Shown here one piece after another: positions 22,331 to 34,469 of a stretch of DNA of 64,000 nt. Source of the stretch: Gigaspora margarita (taxonomy: Eukaryota; Glomeromycota; Glomeromycetes; Diversisporales; Gigasporaceae); contig WTPW01000772.1 of the NCBI GenBank assembly GCA_009809945.1, positions 158,980-222,979 on the forward strand. The letters run 5' to 3'. Both the position numbers and the translations under genes were made by a program. Position 1 is the first letter of the stretch. Each line of letters begins with the position of its first letter. A model generated the notes under the pieces. That model searched no databases. It was not told the DNA's origin and saw only the letters and a list, made by a program, of their open reading frames with translations.

Positions 22331-23189
22331 ATATTATATATTCGATAAAACTTTGCTAAAAACAATTAAGTACAGTACCTCCACCAATGGATCCAATAAA
22401 AGAATTTGATTGGTTTGTCTGATTAAATGACAAATCAGATTCCTTGTCGAATTTATTAAGTGATTTCTATAAATAAGAGGGGGGAGGATAAAAGGGGGGT
22501 AACGTAAACCAGCGAATTAAATTGGTCTGGCCTTATATGTAATTTCGCCTAATTTTTATACCCATTATCGAAATTCTATTAAAGATTTTTACTCAAATTT
22601 AATCAATATTTAGAATCTTTTTGAATTCTAATAGCTTGTATAATTCGAAAATTGCTTCAAAAATAAACATGAGATATTGTAAAAATTTAGGTAAATAAAT
22701 CTAACAAAAATTATTTTTGCGTTTGAAACGCACAATAATTCGTATAGCTTAATGTAATCAAATTCTTAGTTTCATTTCAAAAAAAGGTGTTTTTTCATAG
22801 TAAAAAAAAAGAAAAAAAAAGAAATAAAAAGCGCGAAAACAAATTTGAAAATCTAGATAGAAAGTTAAGAAATTCAAAGCGAATCATTTTTATTTCATCA
22901 TTTTTAGGGTCTCTCGTATCCAAATTAACAGGTCGAGGCACAATTTGTAATTAGTAGAAAAATAGGTTAATCGGTCAAGCAAGTTCATTATTATTATCAC
23001 GATAAAAAAAAAAAAAAACTGATCAGAGACAATCTTTTTTTTTTACAGCAGAATTGTGCTGATTGGCTAAGTCTATTTATTCCCTGCAACGGCGGGAATA
23101 AGAGGGTTTCTAGGGGCCGAAGGGCCAACAACAAGACGGGTAATTTCCCGTAGTGGTAGAATAAGAGGTATTAATCTTCATTTTTACAG
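22331..23189. other. Intergenic, no gene seen
   Basis: AT-rich. 22505-22545 (TTAAATTGGTCTGGCCTTA) resembles an end of the fold-back element at 47871-48140. No gene supported. Confidence 0.4.
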
Positions 23190-23425
23190 TATATGATTCA
23201 TGACGGAGATTTATAACTTATAATAACCACTTTATAAAAAAAAAAGCCGAGTTTCTAACAATGCAAATTATTTCACCGGCAATACTTGTTATTCCCCGAA
23301 AGTCCGAAGAAATAACAAGCGTTGCCGGGGGAATAACTTGCATTGCTAGAAACTTGGCTTTTTACTGATTAAAGTGGGTTTTTAAGTTGTAAAACTCCGT
23401 CATGCGATCATACTGAAACGTAGAA
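23190..23425. repeat. Fold-back element with TTTCTAGCAATGC arms
   Basis: Arms centred near 23302 include AGTTTCTAACAATGCAAATT and complement, with a CCCCGAAAGTCCG loop. A relative with the same TAGCAATGC and AATAACAAGC words lies at 51206-51360. Confidence 0.65.
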
Positions 23426-23519
23426 TAAATCAACTCATAATATCTGCAAGGGTTACATCAACAGTCGTAGTACTTGTGCATGAATTCTCTATCACTAACC
23501 AATTTTTAATTAGTGGAAA

Positions 23520-23708
23520 TTAGTTTTTCCCCGTTTTACAGCGTCCTGCTTTGGCCTATTAATAATTTATGATATTTGTTACATAGATGAGCGTACAACT
23601 AGGCACACGTGCACTTATTGGTGCCTAATATAAGTAGTCCGCCCGAAGTTCTACACTAGCTGCCATACCTGCAACCCAACTACGGGAATTGCCTATTTAA
23701 ACCCTCTT
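23520..23708 (-). repeat. Second copy of the retroposon-like repeat
   Basis: This is the reverse-complement counterpart of 6680-6866: CCGCCCGAAGTTCTACACTA and GGGAATTGCCTATTTAAAC match in order. The poly(A) end is not preserved. Confidence 0.6.
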
Positions 23709-26700
23709 GTCCATGCTTCTCCTATCAATTTTTACCTGGTTTTCCCAATTATATTTTGGTATTACAGGGTTATTTTTAAATTAGTGGTAATTGGTTTAAC
23801 CGGTCATGTGAGTCCATCTTGTGAAGAAGAAAATGATCGAACATATGGGCTTGGTGCTGCAAAAAGGGGGTAAATTGACAAATTTTCAAAAAAATTTTTA
23901 TTTTACAAATCAATTTAAAATAAGTTCTGGAACATTTTTTACTTAAAACACAAAAACAGTTATATTAATAAAATTTTGTAGTATAGCTCTTTAAAGTTCG
24001 TATTTTCTTATAATTTATTATATATTTAAAATGTAAAAATTGATTTTCTGAAGATCTTTTGTTTTGTCGATTTAAGCCCATATATATATAATAGAATTGT
24101 ATTGATCGGCTAAAATTTAATATTCGCATTTTGATATTATGAATCTTCAATAAAATTGTCATAAGGATAATCATAATACTTTGCGTACAGTCTCAGTCAC
24201 TGACTAATTACATTGAGGGAGATGCTTGAAAACACCTTTAGAATCATTAGTAAAACTTTCTTATGATTGCATATTATTTTCAATTAAATTTTAAATTATT
24301 TATACAGTTGAAATTATTTTTTTAAAAAACAATGTATAAAGTTTTAGGACTTTATTGTTAAAAAGTATCTTTTTAAAAAATGTTGTCAACGTTCATTCTA
24401 TCAATATCCAAAAATTTACATGGTTACACGAAAATATAATAAAAGCTTATCCCATTGAGAATAAATAGAAAATATTAAAAGTCAAGGTTCGGCAAAGAAC
24501 CAAAACTTATGAGCCCTTAAAGACGGCATAGGTGTATCAGTCATTATGTAATATGCAGTGATATCATATTAATTTGCGCAATTTATTTTTTATTATGTTT
24601 TTTTAAACTTTCGGAACCTATGTATGTAGCAAACAAATTTGCTTGTATGACAATATCCAAAACTTTTATTTTTAGGCAACTTAGAAAACTTGACAGTGTT
24701 GCTACCATTTAGAGGTGCAGGAGTTAAAGTTATCAGTTACTGATAATAAATTACGTGCGTGCGTACGTTGTACAAGTGGTGACTAAAATGGAAATAAACT
24801 ATAACATAAAAAAACTATCTATAAGGTGGGAACTTAATTCGATTGGATGTATGAAATCCCGTCTCTAATTAGATAAATTAGATCATGCGACCTTTCACAA
24901 ATCTTTTATCGTTTCTTAAAAAAAACAAATATATATATATATATACATACATATCCATCAATGGGAATTATATTTTGGTGTAACGTGCACCATAGTGTAC
25001 CCCTTATAGTAATGATGATAGGTTAGGGTAGGGTTGGGTATAAATAATGATTAGAGTTAGGGTTAGTGTTAGGGTTAAGGGTTGGGTTAGAGTTAGAATC
25101 TAAAGTAACTTCACGAGAGGAGTATTTTTCATTAAAATGCGGCAGTCAAAATTTCGAGGAACATAAAAGGGGTGTACCATTTTTTAAAATCCTATATATT
25201 TATATGTTTGCAAAATGAACCGAAATTATTATTTGTGCGATTCCAATTAAGGATGGTAAAAACTTTTTATTACATAAATAAAAAACAGGTGATGAATATG
25301 ATATAATTAAAATTGAGATTAACTATTCGGATTTTACTCATCACATGTTTTAAAATGGTGAAAAAATGGGTTAAACTGTTTTTTTTACAATTCCTACTTC
25401 CAATGCTCTTTTTTCTATTAAAAATATTAACGAAAAAAAAAGAAAGTTTTTTTGTCAATTTATGCACTACCAAAGTTCTTTTTTAGTAAAAAAATAAAAA
25501 AAAAAACAAATCAAAAGACATTTATTAAACTAAGTACTTAGACACAATCAAGAAATTTTTTATAAAGTTTTTGTTTGGTGTTTGATTTCAAGAATAAAAT
25601 TTGTTGAGACCTAAGTTTACATTTAAGATATACTGAATCATTTATTCTTGTCGTAATTTTTGCTTTGAGAAATAATTGAAAGTACTTAAAATGTTTCAAG
25701 ACATTTTTGTTGATACTGATACTATCAATATTCATAAAATTGGTAATTGTTACGCAAGGTTATCTATTAAAGTTTAAAAAAAAAAATGCTAAATTCAAAG
25801 GAACAAAATGTTGGTATTAAAAAAATTTTTAATAACAATATTTGAAAAATATTACGTGAAATTTTTGCCACTCTGATCAGTAATGTAATTGGTTTCGTTC
25901 AATGGAAATGTACTTGGGGATTAGTAAATACCTATAAGGTCGTAGAGAAATTTGGTTGCTCTTTGTCAGGATAAGTAATTGTTTGTAGTGCTAGCTAGCT
26001 TCTTCTAATTATTGCTCTTTTTTTGGCAGTATTATTCTATTTTTTAATGCGGAAGGGTTAAAATTTTGTATCTCAACTGTAAACTTGGTTAGCTACCCCC
26101 AGTGGGACATGAAAGATCGTCACAGGCTCAATGATCAGATCTCTTCTAATAATTGATTTTCTATAGAATCGACTCTCTATGAAACCGTCTTCTGTGCACT
26201 GACAAAAAAGATTCCTTGCAAAATTTAAGATATAAAATAAGCCTTATTTCAGACAGAATCCTAACCTTAACGTAAGGTTTTATTACTTTAAAAATTCGAT
26301 TGTTTAATTTTCCTACTGGGTAGCTATCAGGACAAATGAGATCGAACAAGTTTTTACCTTGGATTTAATCGTCATTGAAAAATTGTACATAAAAGGAAAT
26401 AATTGAAGGTAATACTAAATTAGAACAAAAGTTATCGTTATCTATTTTACAAATTAAGCAAGAGACGGAACTCAATGTCACAAATTCTTAATTTGTGATA
26501 GTGCGTATTATCGTATCATAATTACGTATATTAGATGACAGATAACAGATAATAAGTCTGCACCCTGATTATTACAAATAATTTGATTGGTTGTTTTTAC
26601 CCTAATTCGTGAATGCTGATAAACTTTTTATCTTATCTTTAATTATTAATGCATTATCTGTAAATAATTTATGCTAACTAACAGGTGTGATCCACCAAAG

Positions 26701-26852
26701 ATACATGCACAATGTTAAGAAGTATATGTTAAATTTAAATCATAGAAAGGATCACAAAAAATGTACATGTATTTTATTACTTACATTTACAAAACTTTGA
26801 AGTAAAAAATAATTTCTTTTTTTTTTTTTATCCACGAACTTTTAACCTATAA
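23709..26852. other. Gene-poor AT-rich stretch
   Basis: No gene could be supported. Short ORFs have low-complexity, Lys/Phe/Ile-rich composition typical of AT-rich noncoding DNA. It contains telomere-like words at 25022-25095. The last few hundred bases are the promoter region of the seven-helix protein gene. Confidence 0.45.
25022..25095 (+). repeat. Degenerate interstitial telomere-like (TTAGGG) tract
   Basis: About eight TTAGGG-like words with variable spacing (GGTTAGGGTAGGGTTGGG, then TTAGGGTTAGTGTTAGGG). TTAGGG is the common fungal telomere repeat. Whether this is a relic end or chance simple sequence cannot be told. Confidence 0.45.
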
Positions 26853-28167
26853 ATGGACGTCAGAATAATTGTTACAGTATCAAGCGTAGTTATAAGTTTT
26901 ACGGGAAGTTGTTTTATTTTATATAGCAACTTAATAAAACTTACATGTTTAAGAGGTGCATGGTAAGTTTGTATCGAATGAAAAGTTGGTTATTATACGA
27001 TTATATTTTACGTAATTCTTTATTTTACATAATTTTTACAGCTTAATATCAAGTATCATGACTTTCACATTATGTACAATGAACTTGGCACGAGTATTAT
27101 TTTCCACCCTACCTAGCACATATTTTTGGGGTTTTTATGAAATATCATCAGCTATTTACTCGACGGTAATATGGACATCACTTTTGATTACGGGTCGTAA
27201 ATTTTATCATGATTCAAATTGGAGTTATATTTTAAGCATTTTAACCGTACTTTCAATAATTATATTGAATATTATACATTTGACAACTACTATTTTTACT
27301 TTATTATCGAATCAAGATCATCCCAATGTAAATTTCTTTATACTCAAAGCCATTTTTTGGTTGATTAGTGGTGTGTGCTCTTTTCTTTATACTTTTACAC
27401 CAGTACTGAATACACTTTCTGATGGTTTAAAAGTAAAATTTAATGATTTAAATGTTAATATTAACAATGAGACAAAATTTAAAGTTGACATTGATCCGAA
27501 TCCAAACGTTAATGTTGACGATGATCTAAACGTTAATATTAATAATGATACAAACATTAATATTGATAATAATGATAATAATGATACAAACGTTAATGTT
27601 GATAATGATACAAACGTTAATGTTGATAATGATACAAACGTTGATGTTGATAATGATATTAACCTTAATGTTGATAATGATATTAACATTGATGTTGATA
27701 ATGATATTAACATTAGTGTTATTGATAATGATAATGTAGATAATGAAAACAAGAGTAACAATAACAAAAACGATGAAAAGAGAATTTATATTAAGAACAA
27801 TATTGAGACCATCAATGAGAGCATTAGCAATAATAATTCTAGTTTAAATGATAATTCAATGGACGATTTGATCGAGATTTCAAATTCAGAGATAGCTTAT
27901 CCTATAACTTTAACAAATGCATCTGTATGTACTTGGTATATGATAACAATAGGTTCTTTAATGCTTTGTTATTTCTTTTTTTATATCATAGTGTTTTCTC
28001 AAAATTCTTCTTTACCTTTTGATCCAATTAGTAATTCTATCGATTTTATTTTAAGGGCTTTTCTTGTATTGATTTACGGTGTTCCTCCATCAGAATTAAT
28101 TTTAGAATTTTTATCAAAAAATATTTTAAAATCAAGATATATTTCTATTTCTATTAGAACTAAATAG
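26853..28167 (+). CDS. Putative seven-helix membrane protein with Asn/Asp-rich loop
   Basis: Exon 1 is 26853-26962, the intron 26963-27041 (GTAAGT...ACAG), exon 2 27042-28167, giving 411 residues. The intron adds 42 residues in front of the longest single-exon ORF and supplies the first helix, which is why I chose this start. Hydrophobic segments are at about 4-26, 37-58, 65-87, 97-125, 135-159, 333-356 and 372-394. Between helices 5 and 6 lies a hydrophilic loop of about 170 residues dominated by Asn and Asp, with an 8-residue/24-nt tandem repeat (DNDTNVNV and variants, about residues 205-265). Seven helices with a long third inner loop recall G-protein-coupled receptors of protists and fungi, but I see no family motif, so the function is unassigned. 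The repeat is likely unstable in length. Confidence 0.75.
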
Positions 28168-28573
28168 AATTCATGGACAATAATGAAAAATAACATAGCG
28201 AAAAAATATTTATGTAAATTAAAAATTAATATTTTAATGAAATTTAATTTCTAGCTAAATAATAAAGATTGATAAGTTTAGTTATGGTTGATTATATTTA
28301 AGCGTTCAACAAATTCAAAAAAAAAAAAGTTGTTCTAAAAATTTAATTTGCTTTTTTTTACATGCAAATAGTTTATAATTGTATTTGTTTAACTGTTATA
28401 GAATAAAATGTTTTTTTTTTGAACCGTTAAAGTATAATAATGTTATTTTTTTACACCCGTTAAAGTATAAAATATCACAATTCTTGATTCAAATTTTGTC
28501 CATCATTTGCAAGATTTCACTATAATCCGAAAAACTTCTTTATTCTGCACCGAATGAAATTGGAAGCCATATA

Positions 28574-28738
28574 CAGTAATACCTCTATAAGTGCACATTC
28601 CTGGGACCAAGATTTAACAACGTGAATTTAGAAAAAAAAATAAAAATAGAGGGCATGTATATATTTTGGGACAGCATTTGAGCGTGCATTTAGAGAGGGT
28701 ATGCACTTATGAAGGGTGCACTTATGGAGGTTTTACTG
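28574..28738. mobile_element. MITE with CAGTAATACCTCTATAAG ends
   Basis: Inverted ends CAGTAATACCTCTATAAG / GAGGTTTTACTG, with GTGCACTTAT words inside. TA precedes the left end and AA follows the right end. It resembles the Tc1/mariner-like MITE at 46053-46240 in the layout of its ends. Confidence 0.7.
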
Positions 28739-29354
28739 AATTATTATTTTATATATCATAGTAATTTATTATACTTCACTAAACAGAATATTATAATGAT
28801 TTTGTTATATATGTTAAAATGTCTTCATAACTAATTTAATATGCTCGAAAATTATATTTTGCCATAATCTAAGCAAATCGTAATAAACTATATATAGTTA
28901 TTGGATGTTTCGAATCCAATAACAGGAGTTATTTGTAAAAATACTCCATTATCTGGCTGTAAAATTTAATGTGTCCTTTCAGGATCCAGAAATAACATTA
29001 AATTTAGAGCCAGTTATTTTCTGCGTAGCATACAATGGTGGTTTTTGTAGTATTACGTAAGCTGCCAAATGACGTATTTGGCGGATGACGTAATCACTCG
29101 ACAGCATCATCATAGTAAACTGACGGATAATTACATATTTTTCACGAGGCTTGTGTAGCTGTCTGTCCCTATGAATTACCCTACAAAATTATATATAGGG
29201 ATAATTAATTATGAAACACTAAAATTTAATCCAATCATTTTGTGATATAATATGCTATTCGGCAAACTCATATGATCATGAAATTATTTCTTGTTATTTT
29301 TTTATGTATTACTATGTAAACATGCTTATTCAAATTAAATATCGGCCGATAACT
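28739..29354. other. Intergenic, fold-back relics
   Basis: No gene. 28915-29030 contains partly inverted AATAACAGGAG / TTATTTTCTGC motifs and 29060-29090 carries CCAAATGACGTATTTGG. Nothing firmly assignable. Confidence 0.35.
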
Positions 29355-29456
29355 CTCTACAATGGCGAATACGGTTATTTGACAAATGATTGACTACACG
29401 TGCCACTACGCGGCACGTGTTCATTTGCCAAATTACCGTTATTCGCCAATTTTGGC
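29355..29456. repeat. Small fold-back around CACGTGCC...GGCACGTG
   Basis: Inverted arms (TGGCGAATACGGTTATTTG... / ...CCGTTATTCGCCA) centred near 29408 on GCCACTACGCGGC. A MITE-sized hairpin. Confidence 0.65.
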
Positions 29457-29599
29457 CTAATGTATATACATCTCCGGTAAACAGGAGATTGCATGGTTTC
29501 CGGTAAAATTGAATTGTATTATTGGTTCAATTACTTTCCTTAGTATAATACGCTTATGCAACAATTTATGAAACGCATAATAATTATAAATCATTATAT

Positions 29600-29745
29600 T
29601 TAAAAATCGCTCGATTGTTATGTGATTACTAATGAGTTCGGATTTCTTAAAACAACTCCGATATGATAATTTCATATCGCGATATCGGAGTAATTTTTGG
29701 AAATCAGAAATCACTAGTAATCACATAACAATCGAACGTTTTGAT
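29600..29745. repeat. Fold-back element around ATCGCGATATCGG
   Basis: The arms starting CGATTGTTATGTGATTACTA and ending in its complement at about 29740 are centred near 29672. Two mirror-image ORFs reported across it are products of the symmetry, not genes. Confidence 0.65.
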
Positions 29746-30193
29746 CTGCAAATTGTTCAATTGCTTATGAAAACCGACATAAAGCCGCATAATATTTATA
29801 AATCATTTATAAATCATTACGTATATTACATATATCACTTATTAAATGCATATTTTCGGAGGAATATGGCATTTAAAATTTCTAAATAAATATTATTCTA
29901 TTTTAATTTAGAAGAATTTTTTTGTTTTTTTGTAAATTTTAAAAAGCTTTATTAATTTTAAAATAATTAAAAATTTTTGGTTTACAATAAAAAGATAATA
30001 ATAACTACATAATTAATATTAATTTGGTATAAGATGCAACTATACTAATATAGATAATATTTACTTTTTTTGAGAGCTTTTTCTGCAGCAAATTTAGTAA
30101 AATTTTAAAATTTTGAAGTTTTATATTGACAATTTTTAATCATATCTAAACCAAATTTTTTTTAATAGTAGATTATTATAAAGGATTTTATAA

Positions 30194-30357
30194 AATACCG
30201 CTATGGCGATGTATCGCTACCCCTGATCAGCCAATTAGAATGCAGGATCAGGTGTAACGTGAAATCAAACCGATTATATTTTTTTCAAAAATCGGCCATA
30301 ACGAGAAATTTTACACCAGATCTTATAGTATGCGATCATCGCTATCGGTGGTATTTA
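30194..30357. mobile_element. MITE with AATACCGCTATGGCGATG ends
   Basis: Imperfect inverted ends (AATACCGCTATGGCGATG / CATCGCTATCGGTGGTATT) enclose 164 bp with inverted GATCAGGTGTAA-type words. The class is uncertain. Confidence 0.55.
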
Positions 30358-30962
30358 TTAACTTTCAAATTTTTTAAAATTACAAAATTATAATTAAAAG
30401 AAGTAAAATATAGATACATTTATTATTTTTATTGTAATACAAAATATAATAAATGTTTCAATTAAAGCTATTATTATACAAAATTATTATTATACAAATT
30501 ATATAGTTTAAATAATATATACAGTATAAATAATTTATTAATATCAGTTAAAAAATTTTTATTAAAAATACATTATATGTTTAATTAACAAATTAAAATA
30601 ATAAATAAATATTTAAATTTAATCCTAATTCTAATTTTCAAGTAATTTATATCTAAAAATATATAAGTACTGTATTTTATTTTTATCTATTCAACTCCAA
30701 TTCTAATTTTTCTGGGTTATTTACATCTAAAAGTAAAAAAAATACCTTGTTCTTATTCTTCTAAAATTATATCTAAGTATAAATAAATATCCTACTCTTA
30801 TCTATTTCAACTTCAATTCTAATTCTTCTAGATAAAATTATATATAAGAGTAAATAATGCTTTATTTTTATTTATTCAGCTCCAATTTCAATTTTTTTGG
30901 ACCAGTTGATAAAAGAAATATTAGAATGTTGTCAACCCTCTTTAGATGCACACCCTTGGGAC

Positions 30963-31570
30963 TAGGGGTCTTAGCTGGGTCGGGTCTGACCCAACCCGGG
31001 TCAGTCGGGTCAGACCCGGGTCAGATTATATACAATGATCGCAAGTAGTCGCTACATAGTAAAGTCAAAATATTACTATGTAAATCGATAAAATCTGCTT
31101 AAGTAAACATGTTTGGAAGAACAAAATGTATATACTCTGAAATTTTTATCCATATTGGAGAACTTTTATTATTTGACTTTTAATTTTTACGTTCATCGAA
31201 TATATTTTTAAAAAGATTCTAATTTTTTTGTTGAACGTAAAAATTAAAAGTCAATTAATAAAGTTTTCTCCAATTTGGATGCAAATTTCATTGTATGTGC
31301 ATTTTGATCTTCCAAACAACTTTACTTAAGCGTGCATTATCGATTTACATAGTAAAATTTAGACTTTACTATGTAGCAACTATTATTGACCTGGGTTCAA
31401 CCCGGGTTGGGTTGGGTTGGGTCAGACCCGGGTTGGGTTTGACCTGAGGTGGGTCTGACCCGGGTTGGGTTTGACATGAGGCGGGTCAGACCCAGGTCAG
31501 GTTTTGACCCAAGTGGGTCTGACCCGAGTCAGGCCCAAACCCGACCCAACCCAACCCACTAAGACCCCTA
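30963..31570. mobile_element. hAT-like MITE with GGTCTGACCC words, copy 1
   Basis: The ends TAGGGGTCTTAGCTGGG / CCACTAAGACCCCTA are flanked by a perfect 8-bp duplication CTTGGGAC (30955-30962, 31571-31578). Subterminal GGGTCTGACCC words are repeated many times. A central palindrome includes CATAGTAAAGTC and ATTAAAAGTCAA. CpG sites are intact while the surroundings are CpG-poor, so it is younger than its host sequence. Confidence 0.88.
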
Positions 31571-32821
31571 CTTGGGACCACACTTTAACAACATGTATTT
31601 AGAGAATACAGTCAAACCACTTTAAGTACATGCTCTTAGGACCACACTTTAATAATGTGCATTTAAGAATAATAATAAAAGATGCATTTATTGAGATCTA
31701 GTTTTGCACACATTACTTTTGTTCATCTTATATAATTATTGTAGGTAACACAAATCTGTCATAGGTACAATGTTTATCAGGTGTTATTATCAGGGCAAAA
31801 ATTAGTCTTATTTTTTATTTTAATTTTGCAATTTGTAGAAATAAAAAAATTCATTGTATTTTTTAGGTAGTTGCCAAAATATCTTTGTTTAAACTTTTTA
31901 TTACTGCTTTTATTTAATAGGTATTTTATTTTTTTGCAAAACTTTAAACAAAAATATTTCAACAGCTATTGAAGCAAATTTAGTAAATTTTTTATTTTAA
32001 TTTTACAGATTTTTAAAATTAAAATTAAAAAAGTTAATTAAATTTTTTCAGAGGTTGCTAAGATAATTTTATTTAAAGGATTTATAAATTTGTAACTGTG
32101 GTTACTGTAACTACATCCCAATTAAGCCAATCAAATTCTAAAATTAAGTGTAATATTATGCATTTCAAAAAGTCAAAACAAATGTTCATTTTGTCAAAAT
32201 TGCTTATAAATCAAAATTTCACATATGAAACTACCTTTTGGTTTTTAACAAAAAAAATTATTTGCTAAATTTTAATGAAACTATAGCCTTCTCTAACCCA
32301 AGACTCATTCTAACCCTAAACTTGTTCACACAGTTTTATTTTTATATGGTGCATGTAGCCTAGAATCAGAGTCACATGACCTAAATCTATATATAATTTA
32401 AAATTGGTTATATAATTAATAAATATATATATATATATATATATATATCTTTTTGTAAATTAATACTATAGAACTAGTACTATAATATTACAGAAAGATT
32501 TTTAAGTTAAACATATTAGTTTCAATTTTATTTACTTTTAAATATAAAGCAATTTGATATCTGTACCAAAATTTGGCCACTATATTTAATATAATAATTT
32601 GTCAAATTTGGCCACTATATTTAATAGTAACTTGTCAAACATGTAGTTACCCACATATAATCATTTGGATTAAAGCTATATTTGGTATTACTTAATAGTC
32701 CTAATAAATTAATTTTGGAAATTTTAGAAAAACTATGCTCATCTTTTGTATTTGATGACTTTCTGCTCAGAGATATTCAGGTACTATATGTGTTCATCTT
32801 TGATCCAAAAATAAGCTACAC

Positions 32822-33175
32822 CACGATTGACAATAGTTGAAACATAGTAAAGTCCAAATTCTGCTATGTTAAATGATTATAATCACTTAAGTAAACTTAT
32901 TTGGGATATCAAAATATGCTTATCTTGAAAATTTCATATAAATTGGAGAACTTTTTATTATTTGACTTTTAATTTTTATGTTTGACAAAAAAATTAAAAT
33001 TTGTTAAAAAAATATTTAACGAATGTAAAAATTAAAAGTTAAATAATAAAAACTTTTCCAATTTGTATGAAAATTTCTGAGAATATGTATTTTTATCTTA
33101 TAAACATATTTACTTAAGCGCTTATAATCGATTTACATAGTAAAATTTAGATATTACTATGTAGCAACTACTTGT
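32822..33175. repeat. End-less relative of the GGTCTGACCC MITE core
   Basis: The central palindrome of the elements at 30963 and 33375 (ACATAGTAAAGTC ... GACTTTTAATTTTTA ... CTATGTAGCAACTA) is present without the word-repeat ends. It is probably an eroded copy. Confidence 0.6.
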
Positions 33176-33374
33176 AAATTTTCCTATAATTTGGATATCA
33201 GATATTTTCAGATATCATGCTCATATTTTATGTTTAACAAAGTTCTATTTGGAAATATTTGGACCCTCCAAAATTGGCCACCTTAGTCACATGACACTAA
33301 TTCTAGGTTACATGCACCATAGAAAAGTTATTTGATAGTCACATTACACCTGATCTTGGTTATGGTACAGTAAC

Positions 33375-33995
33375 TAGGGATCTTAGTGGGTGGGTTTGGG
33401 CCTGACCCAAGTTAGACCCACTTGGGTCAAAACCTGACCTGGGTCTGACCTGCCTCACGTCAAACCTGACCCAGGTCTAATCCAACCCAACCTAACCCAG
33501 TTTAAACCCAGGTCGATAATAGTTGCTACATAGTAAAGTCTAACTTTTGCTATATAAATCAATAATGTCTGCTTAAGTAAACTTGTTTGAAAGATCAAAA
33601 TGCATATATACTAAAATTTTTATCCAAATTGGGAAAATTTTCATTATTTGACTTTTAATTTTTACGTTCAACGAAAAACTTAAAATCTTTTTAAAAAATA
33701 TGTTTGACGAATGTAAAAATTAAAAGTCAAATAATAATAACATCTCCAATCTGGATAAAAATTTCAAAGTATATGCATTTTGTTCTTCCAAACAAGTTTA
33801 CTTAAGCAGAGTTTATCGATTTACACAGTAAAACTTTGACTTTGCTATGTAGCGACTACTTGTGATCATTGTAAATAATCTGCCCCAAGTCTGACCTGAC
33901 CTGGGTTTTCTCTGACCCGGGTCTGACCAGACCTGCATTTGATCTGATCTGACCCGACCTGGGTTGGGTCAGACCTGGCCCAGCTAAGACCCCTA
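33375..33995. mobile_element. hAT-like MITE with GGTCTGACCC words, copy 2
   Basis: The ends TAGGGATCTTAGTGGG / CCCAGCTAAGACCCCTA are flanked by a perfect 8-bp duplication ACAGTAAC (33367-33374, 33996-34003). Same layout as copy 1, but many CpG sites have become TpG or CpA, so it is older. Confidence 0.88.
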
Positions 33996-34003
33996 ACAGT
34001 AAC

Positions 34004-34469
34004 CTACAGTTACAAATTTATTAATCCTTATTTAAATATTAAAAATTAGATTTAGTATTCTAATATTTAAAATTTTGTTTAAAATTTTTAGAGCTATATT
34101 CTGATCATTTGGGCACATGATCAGGAATGATCTCCTTTTTATAGAGTCTTTTATGCAAATTTTTATTTGCATTAATTTAATATATAATAATTGCTTATTT
34201 ATTGTTGATAGTATAGATGCGATCCATTATCCATGTTCCTATATAAAATTTAACAAATATCTGGATATCTGGATTCTTCACAATAATTTTGCCATAAAAT
34301 TAAGCTAGCAGATATCCAGATCACATCTCTAGTTGATAGAGAGTTCAGAATTATAATATGATATTATGTTTATAATTAACTATTTTTCACTTTGCATAAT
34401 TAATAAAATAGGTGTAATAATTACATAGATTGATTAGATAGATTGTGATTAGCCAATTCATGCTATAGT
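34004..34469. other. Intergenic, no gene seen
   Basis: AT-rich, CpG-poor. 34255-34320 has ATCTGGATAT words like those of the shell at 12690. A 63-residue ORF is not convincing. Confidence 0.35.

Noticed and set aside
24900-25010. AT and TA microsatellites near 24932 and 32424 as noteworthy
   Set aside because: They are short and ordinary for such AT-rich DNA. Only the long tract at 45676 is listed.
27387-27767. Antisense Leu/Ser-rich ORF and plus-strand Met/Ile/Leu ORF in the Asn/Asp repeat
   Set aside because: They are shadow frames of the 24-nt repeat in the seven-helix protein gene.
29457-29889. Two similar 85-residue ORFs on opposite strands
   Set aside because: They mirror each other because they lie across a palindrome. 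Composition is not protein-like.
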